Assembly (NCBI RefSeq): GCF_900166595.1
Contig: NZ_LT745763.1
Span: 1,850,659-1,914,658, forward strand
Source: Virgibacillus dokdonensis
Lineage (GTDB): Bacteria > Bacillota > Bacilli > Bacillales > Amphibacillaceae
DNA: 64,000 nt
Direction: 5' to 3'
How positions within the stretch are numbered: the first letter of the stretch is position 1; every line of letters begins with the position of its first letter. The translations under genes and the position numbers were made by a program. This document shows positions 1 to 10,629 of this stretch, in pieces. The notes beneath the pieces were generated by a model, which saw nothing but the letters and a program-made list of their open reading frames with translations, was not told the origin of the DNA and ran no database searches.

Positions 1-73
1 GAAAGAGAATAATTTCCTATCTAAACATGGTTGCTTCATTAAAAAGATTTCTAATTCCTTTCATGCCATTTTA

Positions 74-100
74 TTGACAAAAAAATGTGGATTTGATAAT
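74..100 (+). promoter_or_regulatory. hrcA operon promoter
   Basis: A consensus sigma-A -35 box TTGACA lies at 74-79 and a GATAAT -10 box at about 95-100. The 15-bp spacing is slightly short, and neighbouring AT-rich hexamers could serve instead. The CIRCE operator follows immediately, so HrcA binding would overlap the transcription start. Confidence 0.7.
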
Positions 101-112
101 TTATTATTAGCA

Positions 113-139
113 TTAGCACTCGAAAGCAATGAGTGCTAA
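113..139 (+). promoter_or_regulatory. CIRCE operator
   Basis: A perfect 9-9-9 inverted repeat: TTAGCACTC (113-121), a nine-base spacer, GAGTGCTAA (131-139). This is the exact CIRCE consensus bound by the HrcA repressor. It sits between the promoter and the hrcA start, so the operon should be autorepressed and released by heat shock, when HrcA needs GroE to refold. Confidence 0.97.
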
Positions 140-153
140 CAGAGGTGATCATC

Positions 154-1185
154 ATGTTAACAGAAAGGCAGTTATTAATTTTACAAGTCATAATTGATGA
201 TTTCATCGAGTCGGCACATCCAGTTGGCTCACGTGCTATTGCCAAGAAAGAAGTGATTCCATATAGTGCTGCGACCATTCGTAATGAAATGGCAGATTTA
301 GAAGATCTGGGATTTCTTGAGAAAACTCATTCTTCATCAGGACGCATTCCTTCTGAAAAAGGATATCGTTATTATGTGGACCATCTCATTTCACCAAATA
401 TCCTACATCAAGAAGGCAATGTAATTAAACACATGATTCAGGATGGTTTTTTTGAATTTGAACAAATTGTACAAATGTCTGCAGAAGTATTATCAAAGTT
501 GACCAACTATACTTCCATCATACTGGGGCCTGAAATCTTTGAAACAAAACTGAAACAAATTCAAATTATTTCTTTGTCAGTCAATACCGCCGTAGCGATA
601 CTCGTTACAAATACAGGTCATGTAGAACATCGTGCATTTTCAATTCCAGAAGAAATAGATAGTTCAGATCTAGAGAAAATGGTAAATATTTTAAATGATC
701 AGTTGCATGGTGTTCCAATTTTGCAGTTGGCTGAAAAATTTAATGCGGAAATTGCTGCGATGATGCAGAAGTATGTTTCCGATTTAAATAACTCCTATCA
801 ACATTTAAAGGGAGCATTCTTACAAGATCATCCTGTCAAATTATATATAGGCGGAAAATCTAATATGTTAATGCAGCCAGAGTTTAATGATGTTGATAAG
901 ATACGAGCTTTTTACTCCATGATTGAAAATGAAGATGAGATAGTGAATTTATTAAAGCAATCTAGCGAAGGCATTAAAGTATCTATCGGAAAAGAAAATG
1001 ATGTTGCAGCGATAAAAGATTTAAGTTTAATTACGGCCGCTTATCATTTAGGAGAAGGGCAAATGGGGACAATCGCATTACTTGGGCCAACGAGAATGGA
1101 ATATCGCAAAGTAATTTCATTATTAAGTATCCTTTCGAATGAAATGACAGACGTATTGTATACGAGGTATAAAGATGAAGATTAA
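154..1185 (+). CDS. hrcA: Heat-inducible transcription repressor HrcA
   Basis: HrcA represses class I heat-shock genes by binding CIRCE. The 343-residue protein has an N-terminal winged helix (about residues 1-75, beginning MLTERQLLIL, with the ATIRNEMADLE recognition region) followed by the GAF-like HrcA domain and dimerisation insert. I place the start at ATG 154 behind GAGGTGATC. An in-frame GTG at 133 lies inside CIRCE and would add seven residues not typical of the family. It is the first gene of hrcA-grpE-dnaK-dnaJ, the usual Bacillus order, and its own operator lies just upstream. Confidence 0.97.
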   Translation: MLTERQLLILQVIIDDFIESAHPVGSRAIAKKEVIPYSAATIRNEMADLEDLGFLEKTHSSSGRIPSEKGYRYYVDHLISPNILHQEGNVIKHMIQDGFFEFEQIVQMSAEVLSKLTNYTSIILGPEIFETKLKQIQIISLSVNTAVAILVTNTGHVEHRAFSIPEEIDSSDLEKMVNILNDQLHGVPILQLAEKFNAEIAAMMQKYVSDLNNSYQHLKGAFLQDHPVKLYIGGKSNMLMQPEFNDVDKIRAFYSMIENEDEIVNLLKQSSEGIKVSIGKENDVAAIKDLSLITAAYHLGEGQMGTIALLGPTRMEYRKVISLLSILSNEMTDVLYTRYKDED

Positions 1186-1317
1186 CTTACACGTTAGGAA
1201 GCTGTGATGGCTCTGCGTCCTTTGTATCAGTTTTTTCGCCATCAATCATTGGTGATAAGCTAAGTTGTACTAATAAAGCGTCGTCAGGAAAGAAAAAATA
1301 ATGAGCCCCTATTGTTT

Positions 1318-1345
1318 CGTTCTAAGTCTAGAACGTGTTATAGTG
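1318..1345 (+). promoter_or_regulatory. Inverted repeat and possible promoter before grpE
   Basis: A 7-bp perfect inverted repeat, CGTTCTA (1318-1324) and TAGAACG (1329-1335) with a 4-base spacer, lies just before a TATAGT hexamer (about 1340-1345) in the hrcA-grpE gap. It could be an internal promoter with an operator, or chance. No second CIRCE is present in this gap. Confidence 0.3.
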
Positions 1346-1378
1346 TATGATGGTTAGTTTAAAATGGAGGTGTCAGGC

Positions 1379-3846
<2,468 letters not shown>

Positions 3847-3908
3847 GTACGAAGAACGGAAAAATGAATGAGAGAGTAGATGTTAGCTCTACATCTATTT
3901 GGTACTAT

Positions 3909-3946
3909 AAAAGTCAAAGTCAGGATTCTCTTGGCTTTGACTTTTT
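3909..3946 (+). terminator. Hairpin with T-run after dnaK
   Basis: Perfect 11-bp arms AAAAGTCAAAG (3909-3919) and CTTTGACTTTT (3935-3945) are followed by a short T-run. It resembles an intrinsic terminator and would reduce read-through from dnaK into dnaJ. Confidence 0.75.
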
Positions 3947-3952
3947 ACACGT

Positions 3953-3990
3953 TTATCTATATGCGTATATTTGCACACGCATATAGATGA
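3953..3990 (+). promoter_or_regulatory. Long hairpin upstream of dnaJ
   Basis: A 12-bp perfect inverted repeat, ATCTATATGCGT (3955-3966) and ACGCATATAGAT (3977-3988), has a 10-base loop and can extend by two pairs with one wobble. It has no T-run, so it is not a plain terminator. It lies 50 bases before the dnaJ start and may be an operator, a processing site or an mRNA-stabilising 5' hairpin. Confidence 0.5.
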
Positions 3991-4038
3991 TGGTAAGATA
4001 AAAGTTATGCAAAAGTGTGTAACGGGGAGAGTGATCAA

Positions 4039-5166
4039 GTGAGTAAACGAGACTATTATGAAATCCTTGGAGTTGAAAAAGGAGCGTCTAAGGATGAGAT
4101 AAAAAAAGCGTATCGTAAATTAGCAAGAAAATACCATCCAGATGTAAATAAAGAAGCAGACGCTGCGGATAAATTTAAAGAAGCAAAAGAAGCTTATGAA
4201 GTATTAAGTGATGACCAAAAAAGATCTCAATATGATCAATTTGGTCATGCCGGACCACAAAGCCAAGGTTTTGGTGGTTTTGGCGGTGCGCAAGATTTCG
4301 GTGGTGGTTTTGGTGATATATTTGATATGTTTTTCGGTGGTGGAGGTCGAAGAAGAGACCCAAATGCCCCTCAACAAGGCGCCGATTTGCAATATACGAT
4401 GCAATTAGATTTTGAAGAAGCTATTTTTGGAAAAGAAGCAGATATCACCATTCCAAAAGAGGAAACATGCGATACTTGTACAGGTACAGGAGCTAAGCCT
4501 GGAACAAAGGCAAAAACTTGTTCACATTGTAATGGATCAGGTCAATTGAATATGGAACAGAATACGCCGTTCGGTAAGGTAGTTAATCGTAGAGTGTGTC
4601 ATCATTGCAATGGATCAGGTAAAATTATTCCAGACAAGTGTACTACATGTGGCGGTGCTGGAAGAGTCAAGAAACGTCGTACCATTCATATTTCAATACC
4701 AGCTGGAATAGATGAGGGGCAACAAATTCGCGTGTCAGGAAAAGGAGAAGCGGGAGTTAATGGTGGCCCTCCAGGCGATTTATTTGTTGTTGTACAAATT
4801 AAACCACATGATTTCTTCAGCAGAGAAGGCGACGATATATATTGCGAGCTACCTTTAACTTTTGCACAAGCTGCTCTTGGTGATGAAGTAGAAGTGCCAA
4901 CTGTGCATGGAAAAGTGAAGCTTAAGATACCTGCTGGAACCCAATCGGGCAAAATTTTTCGTTTAAAAGGCAAAGGTGCACCAAATGTGAGGGGTTACGG
5001 TCATGGAGATCAGCATATTAAAGTGAAAATAATAACACCTACGAAATTGACAGATCGTCAAAAGGAATTATTGCGTGAATTTAATCAAATCGGTGGTAAT
5101 GAAGCGGCAGATGAACAAGATAGTTCTTTATTTGAACGTTTTAAAAAGGCATTTAAAAGTGAATAG
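4039..5166 (+). CDS. dnaJ: Chaperone DnaJ (Hsp40)
   Basis: DnaJ stimulates the DnaK ATPase and delivers substrates. The 375-residue protein has the J-domain with the HPD motif (YHPDVN), a Gly/Phe-rich linker, four CxxCxGxG zinc repeats ([32 protein letters not shown]) and the C-terminal substrate domain. GTG 4039 is the start because GGGGAGA lies 8 bases upstream and the protein then begins [10 protein letters not shown]. It is the last gene of the operon but is separated from dnaK by a hairpin-rich gap of about 190 bp. Confidence 0.97.
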   Translation: MSKRDYYEILGVEKGASKDEIKKAYRKLARKYHPDVNKEADAADKFKEAKEAYEVLSDDQKRSQYDQFGHAGPQSQGFGGFGGAQDFGGGFGDIFDMFFGGGGRRRDPNAPQQGADLQYTMQLDFEEAIFGKEADITIPKEETCDTCTGTGAKPGTKAKTCSHCNGSGQLNMEQNTPFGKVVNRRVCHHCNGSGKIIPDKCTTCGGAGRVKKRRTIHISIPAGIDEGQQIRVSGKGEAGVNGGPPGDLFVVVQIKPHDFFSREGDDIYCELPLTFAQAALGDEVEVPTVHGKVKLKIPAGTQSGKIFRLKGKGAPNVRGYGHGDQHIKVKIITPTKLTDRQKELLREFNQIGGNEAADEQDSSLFERFKKAFKSE

Positions 5167-5309
5167 CTGTTTGCTTCCACACACTATATGTAATATAGAT
5201 ATGTTACATTGTAGCAGTGAAATAGTTCAAATGATGCCCAATTTATAATCAAGAAAAATACTATCATAAATGGGTAGCAAAAGGGTTAGGCAATACTGTT
5301 ATTTTCAAT

Positions 5310-5341
5310 AGGAAACGAGGCAAAAGCCTAGTTTCCTTTTA
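5310..5341 (+). terminator. Terminator of the heat-shock operon
   Basis: The stem pairs AGGAAACGAGGC with GCCTAGTTTCCT across an AAAA loop, with one internal mismatch, and is followed by TTTT. It lies between dnaJ and prmA and abuts a family A repeat. Confidence 0.8.
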
Positions 5342-5440
5342 ACACTATAGAAAAGTATAAATTTTTCAGGGGTATAGTATAAGCAAAACGACGGCAGTTT
5401 ATCGACATAAAGACTTGATGACGAGCCTTCGTTTTTCTAA
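5342..5440 (+). repeat. Family A intergenic repeat, copy 1
   Basis: A ~99-bp copy with ACTATAGAAAAGTATAA at the left, GGTATAGTATAAGCAAAACG in the middle and GTTTTTCTAA at the right end. The right-hand hairpin is degenerate here (ACTTGATGACGAGCC). It ends 20 bp before the prmA start, so it would be in the prmA leader if transcription begins upstream. Confidence 0.85.
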
Positions 5441-5460
5441 TAAGAAAAGGGTGTATCCAT

Positions 5461-6408
5461 ATGAAGTGGTCAGAGCTTTGTATCCATACTACAAATGAAG
5501 CAATTGAACCAATATCGAACATTTTACATGAAAACGGAGCTAGTGGTCTGGTGATTGAAGATGCGATGGATTTAGTAAGGGAGCACACCTCCACATTTGG
5601 AGAAGTATATGAATTAGACCCAGAACAATATCCTGATGAAGGGGTTTATATAAAAGCTTATCTTCCTATGAATAGTTTTCTCGGTGAGACGGTAGAAGAA
5701 ATTAAACAGGCCATAAATAATTTAATGTTATACGATATTGATTTAGGCAGAAATCAAATCACATTAAGTGAAGTTCATGAAGAAGAATGGGCAACTGCTT
5801 GGAAAAAGTATTATAAGCCTGTGAAAATATCAAAACGAATTACGATAAAACCAACGTGGGAAGCATATCAACCTGTAGATACAGATGAAATGATTATTGA
5901 ATTGGATCCAGGTATGGCTTTTGGTACAGGAACCCATCCGACAACAGTACTAAGTATTCAAGCGTTGGAACAGTTCCTAAAGGAAAATGATACAGTAATA
6001 GATGTCGGTTCAGGGTCAGGTGTCTTAAGTATTACAGCTGCTTTATTAGGTGCTAACCATGTCTATGCGTATGATCTAGATGATGTTGCCGTAAATAGTA
6101 CGATGTTAAACGCTAAATTAAACAATTTAGCAATGAAAATTACTGCTAAACAAAAAAATTTATTAGACCATGTTACAGTAGAAGCAGATCTGATCGTTTC
6201 TAATATCTTAGCGGAAGTAATAGTACGATTTGTTGAAAAAGCATGGAGCCAACTAAAACCTGGAGGTCATTTCATTACCTCGGGTATTACGCAGGCTAAA
6301 AAACAATTCGTCAAGGATCATTTGGAGCAGCAAGGGTTTGAAATAATTCAAACCAATGAATTAGAAGATTGGGTTTCGCTTGTTGCACGTAAACCTAGTT
6401 ATGAGTAG
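5461..6408 (+). CDS. prmA: Ribosomal protein L11 methyltransferase PrmA
   Basis: PrmA methylates lysines and the N-terminus of ribosomal protein L11 using S-adenosylmethionine. The 315-residue protein has an N-terminal L11-recognition domain and a Rossmann methyltransferase domain with motif I DVGSGSGVLSI and the substrate motif SNILAEVIV. ATG 5461 follows AAAAGGGTG. It begins a tight run prmA-rsmE-mtaB, conserved next to dnaJ in Bacillus. The upstream gap holds a terminator and a family A repeat, so it probably has its own promoter. Confidence 0.96.
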   Translation: MKWSELCIHTTNEAIEPISNILHENGASGLVIEDAMDLVREHTSTFGEVYELDPEQYPDEGVYIKAYLPMNSFLGETVEEIKQAINNLMLYDIDLGRNQITLSEVHEEEWATAWKKYYKPVKISKRITIKPTWEAYQPVDTDEMIIELDPGMAFGTGTHPTTVLSIQALEQFLKENDTVIDVGSGSGVLSITAALLGANHVYAYDLDDVAVNSTMLNAKLNNLAMKITAKQKNLLDHVTVEADLIVSNILAEVIVRFVEKAWSQLKPGGHFITSGITQAKKQFVKDHLEQQGFEIIQTNELEDWVSLVARKPSYE

Positions 6409-6423
6409 AAGAAGGTGAAACTA

Positions 6424-7182
6424 TTGCAGCGATATTTTGTACCTGCACATACATGGGCTGATAAAACCATTAAGATTACTGGGGATGATGCGCATCATAT
6501 TATGCGTGTTATGCGATTTCAAACAGGAGATGAAATTATTTGCAATCATCCTGATGGACAAGCTGCTATTTGTAAGATTACAATCTTAGATAATCAGGTA
6601 GTATATGCTGACATTGTCAGTTGGTTAAATGATCATACGGAATTACCAGTAAATGTCGCAATTGCTCAAGCATTGCCAAAAAGTGATAAATTGGAATGGG
6701 TTTTGCAAAAAGGGACGGAACTAGGGGCAAATTGTTTTTTGCCTTTTCAAGCAGCTCGTTCCATTGTAAAATGGGATGAGAAGCGGAAAGATAAGAAATT
6801 AAAGCGATGGCATAAAATTGTTAAAGAGGCAAGTGAACAAAGTCACCGGAACAAGATCCCTGGTGTGGAACCTTGTAAGGGACTTAACGAAGTAATTGAA
6901 GTTGGAAAGAAGTTTGATGTCATGTTATTTGCTTATGAAGAAGAGGCTAAGTCTGATCGCTATCAATCCTTAGGGTCTGTGTTGCAAAGAATTCAAAATA
7001 GGCAAAGTATACTTATTTGCATTGGTCCTGAAGGTGGTTTTTCAAATGAAGAAGCGGATATACTAAAAGAAAATAAATTTAAACCAGTACGACTTGGACC
7101 AAGAATTTTAAGAGCAGAAACTGCTGCTTTATATACATTAGCGAGTATTTCGTACCACTTTGAAGAAATGAGGTGTTCATGA
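6424..7182 (+). CDS. rsmE: 16S rRNA m3U1498 methyltransferase RsmE
   Basis: RsmE makes 3-methyluridine at position 1498 of 16S rRNA. The 252-residue SPOUT-family protein has an N-terminal PUA-like domain and the knot motifs CIGPEGGFSNEE and LGPRILRAETAAL. I choose TTG 6424, giving the family start MQRYFVP, because GAAGGTG (6411-6417) is then a properly spaced ribosome-binding site; the in-frame GTG at 6415 is part of that site. It starts 15 bp after prmA and its stop overlaps the mtaB start, indicating translational coupling. Confidence 0.95.
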   Translation: MQRYFVPAHTWADKTIKITGDDAHHIMRVMRFQTGDEIICNHPDGQAAICKITILDNQVVYADIVSWLNDHTELPVNVAIAQALPKSDKLEWVLQKGTELGANCFLPFQAARSIVKWDEKRKDKKLKRWHKIVKEASEQSHRNKIPGVEPCKGLNEVIEVGKKFDVMLFAYEEEAKSDRYQSLGSVLQRIQNRQSILICIGPEGGFSNEEADILKENKFKPVRLGPRILRAETAALYTLASISYHFEEMRCS

Positions 7183-8534
7183 TGCCAACCGTAGCTTTTC
7201 ATACATTGGGTTGCAAAGTAAACCATTATGAAACAGAAGGTATATGGAACATGTTTAAGGAACAGGGTTATGAGAGAGTTGATTTTGATCGTAATTCTGA
7301 TGTATATGTGATTAATACATGCACGGTTACAAATACAGGGGATAAGAAAAGTAGACAGATTATACGTAGAGCTATTCGAAAAAACCCAGACGCTGTTGTT
7401 TGTGTTACTGGTTGTTATGCACAAACTTCTCCAGGAGAAATAATGGAAATTCCCGGGGTAGATGTAGTTGTGGGTACACAGGATCGGAAACATATGATCC
7501 ATTATATTGAACAACATAAAAAGTCAAAAGAACCAGTAAATGGCGTTTCTAATATAATGAAGAATAGAGTCTTTGAAGAAATGGATGTACCTGACTTTTC
7601 CGATCGTACTAGAGCTTCCTTGAAAATACAAGAAGGATGTAATAACTTCTGTACTTTCTGTATTATTCCCTGGTCACGTGGGCTCTTACGCTCAAGGGAT
7701 CCACAAAATGTCCTTGAACAAGCGCAAAAGCTTGTAAATGCAGGATATAAAGAAATTGTATTAACTGGTATTCATACGGCAGGATATGGAGAAGATATGA
7801 AAGACTATAATTTTGCCATGCTCCTACGTGATTTAGAAACAAAAGTTAATGGATTAAAACGAATTCGTATTTCATCCATTGAAGCTAGTCAAATCACGGA
7901 TGAAGTGATAGAAGTGTTGGATAAATCTGAGAAAGTCGTTAGCCATTTGCATATCCCATTACAATCAGGCTCGGACTCTGTTTTAGAAAGAATGCGTAGA
8001 AAATATTCAAGTTCTTACTATAAAGAAAAAGTCATGAATTTGAAGAAGGCGCTGCCTGGTTTAGCGATAACGTCGGATGTTATTGTCGGCTTTCCAGGGG
8101 AAACAAATGAAGAATTTCAAGAAACATATGATTTTATTAAAGAAATTGGTTTTTCCGAATTGCATGTTTTTCCTTACTCTCGAAGAACAGGGACACCAGC
8201 TGCAAGAATGGAAAATCAAGTTGATGATGAAGTAAAAAACAACCGCGTTCATCAATTAATCGAATTATCGGAGCAGTTAGCTAAAGCATATGCGGAAAAT
8301 TATGAAAATGAAGTGCTAGAAGTAATACCGGAAGAACATTCACATGATGAGGAACATCCAAATCAATTAATCGGCTATACAGATAACTATTTAAAAGTCG
8401 CTTTTTCTGGTACACCAGATATGATTGGAAAACTTGTGCGTGTGAAAATTACAAAAGCAGGTTACCCGCTCAATCAGGCAACATTTGTCAAAGTGTTAGA
8501 TGAAACTGCATATGATGAAGTAGTCTCACATTAA
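7182..8534 (+). CDS. mtaB: tRNA t6A37 methylthiotransferase MtaB
   Basis: MtaB is a radical-SAM enzyme converting t6A to ms2t6A at position 37 of ANN-decoding tRNAs. The 450-residue protein has an N-terminal UPF0004 domain with cluster cysteines (GCKVN, NTCTVT, GCYAQ), the radical-SAM motif CNNFCTFC and a C-terminal TRAM domain. ATG 7182 is chosen because it gives the family start MPTVAFHTLGCKVN and is 6 bases from AGGTG; ATG 7179 is possible. The start shares its A with the rsmE stop codon. Confidence 0.95.
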   Translation: MPTVAFHTLGCKVNHYETEGIWNMFKEQGYERVDFDRNSDVYVINTCTVTNTGDKKSRQIIRRAIRKNPDAVVCVTGCYAQTSPGEIMEIPGVDVVVGTQDRKHMIHYIEQHKKSKEPVNGVSNIMKNRVFEEMDVPDFSDRTRASLKIQEGCNNFCTFCIIPWSRGLLRSRDPQNVLEQAQKLVNAGYKEIVLTGIHTAGYGEDMKDYNFAMLLRDLETKVNGLKRIRISSIEASQITDEVIEVLDKSEKVVSHLHIPLQSGSDSVLERMRRKYSSSYYKEKVMNLKKALPGLAITSDVIVGFPGETNEEFQETYDFIKEIGFSELHVFPYSRRTGTPAARMENQVDDEVKNNRVHQLIELSEQLAKAYAENYENEVLEVIPEEHSHDEEHPNQLIGYTDNYLKVAFSGTPDMIGKLVRVKITKAGYPLNQATFVKVLDETAYDEVVSH

Positions 8535-8546
8535 TTGCAACATTCC

Positions 8547-8598
8547 AGCAACAAGAACAAAACCTTGAAAGTTTTTGCTCTTGTTGCTGATTTTTGTT
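8547..8598 (+). terminator. Terminator after mtaB
   Basis: A long stem pairs CAGCAACAAGAACAAAAAC with the complementary run ending TCTTGTTGCTG at 8589, and is followed by ATTTTTGTTTT. It closes the prmA-rsmE-mtaB unit. Confidence 0.85.
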
Positions 8599-8773
8599 TT
8601 ACTCATAAACTTTTCTATTTAATAAATGCTTAGGAATAAAGTATGTAACATATTAAATATAACAAAAATATGAAAAGAGAAAGCAGTTTCAAGTCATTAA
8701 TAGATTTCTTGCACAAATAATGCTATATTAGTGAAGAGGTACGTACAACTAAGAAAAGAAGGGAAGAATATAA

Positions 8774-9442
8774 TTGAAAAATTTAGCAAAGTACATTGAT
8801 CATACGCAATTAAAGCCTGAGACTACAAAAGAAAAAATAGCTCAAATTGTAAAAGAAGCGAAGGAGCATCATTTTGCATCTGTCTGTGTAAATCCATATT
8901 GGGTTGCTTACTGTTATAATGAGTTAAAAGCAACTCAAGTAAAAGTTTGCACCGTTATTGGCTTCCCATTAGGAGCAACTACAACATCTTGTAAAGTGGC
9001 AGAGACAAATAAAGCCATTGAAGATGGAGCTACAGAAGTAGACATGGTTATTAATATTGGTGCTTTAAAATCGGGAGACAAGCAAACAGTTTTAAATGAC
9101 ATTGAAGCAGTTGTACAAGCAGCAAATGGCAAAGCCCTTACGAAGGTTATTATTGAATCATCTTTGTTAAAAGATGACGAAAAGGTAATTGCTTGTCAAC
9201 TAGCAAAACAAGCAAAGGCTGACTTTGTTAAAACATCGACAGGTTTTTCCGGTGGCGGAGCAACTGTGGAAGATATTCGATTAATGCGAGAAACTGTAGG
9301 CCCAGATATGGGAGTAAAGGCTTCTGGTGGAGTTCGCGATTTAGCAACAACGAAAGCAATGATAGAAGCAGGTGCAACAAGAATTGGTGCAAGCGCTGGT
9401 GTAGCTATTTTAAACGATGAACAAGGAGATAGCACATATTAA
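8774..9442 (+). CDS. deoC: Deoxyribose-phosphate aldolase DeoC
   Basis: DeoC cleaves 2-deoxyribose-5-phosphate to glyceraldehyde-3-phosphate and acetaldehyde in deoxynucleoside catabolism. The 222-residue class I aldolase shows the Schiff-base lysine motif [10 protein letters not shown] and the phosphate-binding ASGGVRD. The start is TTG 8774 behind AGAAGGGAAGAA. It stands alone between mtaB and rpsU; no nucleoside transporter or phosphorylase is adjacent, unlike the dra-nupC-pdp operon of B. subtilis. Confidence 0.95.
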   Translation: MKNLAKYIDHTQLKPETTKEKIAQIVKEAKEHHFASVCVNPYWVAYCYNELKATQVKVCTVIGFPLGATTTSCKVAETNKAIEDGATEVDMVINIGALKSGDKQTVLNDIEAVVQAANGKALTKVIIESSLLKDDEKVIACQLAKQAKADFVKTSTGFSGGGATVEDIRLMRETVGPDMGVKASGGVRDLATTKAMIEAGATRIGASAGVAILNDEQGDSTY

Positions 9443-9477
9443 TATGTATAAATTAATGGTTATTTGGAAACAATCAG

Positions 9478-9506
9478 TTGACCAAAATAAAGGATTATAT
9501 TATACT
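9478..9506 (+). promoter_or_regulatory. rpsU promoter
   Basis: TTGACC (9478-9483) and TATACT (9501-9506) are separated by exactly 17 bp, a strong sigma-A promoter. It drives rpsU and probably yqeY. Confidence 0.8.
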
Positions 9507-9578
9507 TTAAAAAGCATGTGAATTGAAAGTCATATGCTAGTACAATCTGTTTTGTGCTTCGGAGGGGGGGAAATTAGC

Positions 9579-9755
9579 ATGTCAAATACAACTCGCGTTC
9601 GTAAAAACGAGTCTCTTGAAGATGCTCTTCGTCGCTTTAAGCGTAGTGTATCCAAAAGTGGTACATTGCAAGAATATCGTAAGCGTGAACACTACGAAAA
9701 ACCAAGTGTGCGTCGCAAAAAGAAATCTGAAGCTGCTAGAAAGCGTAAATTCTAA
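9579..9755 (+). CDS. rpsU: 30S ribosomal protein S21
   Basis: S21 is a small-subunit protein near the anti-Shine-Dalgarno region that helps initiation. The 58-residue, highly basic product starts [20 protein letters not shown] and ends [14 protein letters not shown], typical for Firmicutes. ATG 9579 follows a very strong purine run GGAGGGGGGG; in-frame codons further upstream (9534) lack such a site. yqeY follows 14 bp downstream, the common rpsU-yqeY pairing. Confidence 0.97.
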   Translation: MSNTTRVRKNESLEDALRRFKRSVSKSGTLQEYRKREHYEKPSVRRKKKSEAARKRKF

Positions 9756-9769
9756 AGAGGGTGTAATCA

Positions 9770-10219
9770 GTGACATTACTCGAAACATTAAACCAAGATA
9801 TGAAGCAGGCGATGAAGAACAAAGATAAACAAACCCTGAGTGTGATTCGCATGGTAAAAGCTTCTATTCAAAATGAAACCATTAAACTTGGAAAAGACTC
9901 ATTATCAGAAGACGAAGAAATTTCGATCTTGTCGAGAGAAGTAAAGCAAAGAAAAGATTCCCTCCAAGAATTCAAATCAGCGAGTCGCGATGATCTTGTT
10001 CAACAAGTTGAATTAGAATTAGATATTCTGCAAACATATATGCCAAAACAGTTTACGGATGAAGAGCTGGAGGCAATAGTTAAATTAACGATTGAAGAAG
10101 TGAACGCAACTTCCAAAAAAGATATGGGAAAAGTAATGAGTGCAATTATGCCAAAGGTTAAAGGTAAAGCAGATGGTTCACAAATTAACAAACTTGTACA
10201 AAAACAGTTAAGTAACTAA
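9770..10219 (+). CDS. yqeY: GatB/YqeY domain protein
   Basis: The 149-residue protein is a stand-alone version of the tRNA-binding tail domain found on GatB (amidotransferase). Visible features are the helical N-terminal half and the C-terminal motif [26 protein letters not shown] 9770 follows AGAGGGTG. It is co-transcribed with rpsU and ends in a clear terminator. Its exact role is not established; tRNA binding is inferred from the GatB family. Confidence 0.93.
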   Translation: MTLLETLNQDMKQAMKNKDKQTLSVIRMVKASIQNETIKLGKDSLSEDEEISILSREVKQRKDSLQEFKSASRDDLVQQVELELDILQTYMPKQFTDEELEAIVKLTIEEVNATSKKDMGKVMSAIMPKVKGKADGSQINKLVQKQLSN

Positions 10220-10223
10220 AAAA

Positions 10224-10260
10224 GAGACCCTAGTCAAAAGTTTGATTAGGGTCTTTTCTT
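10224..10260 (+). terminator. Terminator after yqeY
   Basis: AGACCCTA plus TCAAA pairs with TTTGA plus TAGGGTCT (stem 10224-10253, one mismatch), followed by TTTTCTT. Confidence 0.9.
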
Positions 10261-10629
10261 ACTACAACAGCCTATTTTAATTGAAAACGTAATGAAATAG
10301 CGATGTGCTTTTAGCTCATGACCTACCTCTCACCTTCCTTTTGTAATAATTTAGAAAAAGACTTCTTTTCATCATATAAGTATTGGTTTATACTTGTGCA
10401 AATTTAACGCTTATTCCTGTTATTATCCACTAGCTTTGTAATATGATTTTTCAATTTTTGCGCGCATTGTCTCCTTTATAGACAATTCGTTTGGAATAGT
10501 AATGGAGTTTCACTTACATAATAGATAGTGTAAATTGTTTATTTATGATATATTTTAATAAATTTAGGTGAATTGAAACCTTTGCACTTAAAATTCCGTA
10601 TAGCATGACATTGAAGGAGGTGAACGCAC
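10261..10629. other. Intergenic region before the NfeD operon
   Basis: No gene is seen. The stretch 10351-10402 (TTTAGAAAAAGACTT then CATATAAG and GGTTTATAC) faintly resembles a decayed reverse family A repeat, but is too diverged to call. The operon promoter is presumably between 10500 and 10600. Confidence 0.4.

Noticed and set aside
10351..10402. Possible eleventh family A copy in reverse
   Set aside because: Only TTAGAAAAAGACTT and fragments near GGTTTATAC match; without alignment statistics this is not safe.
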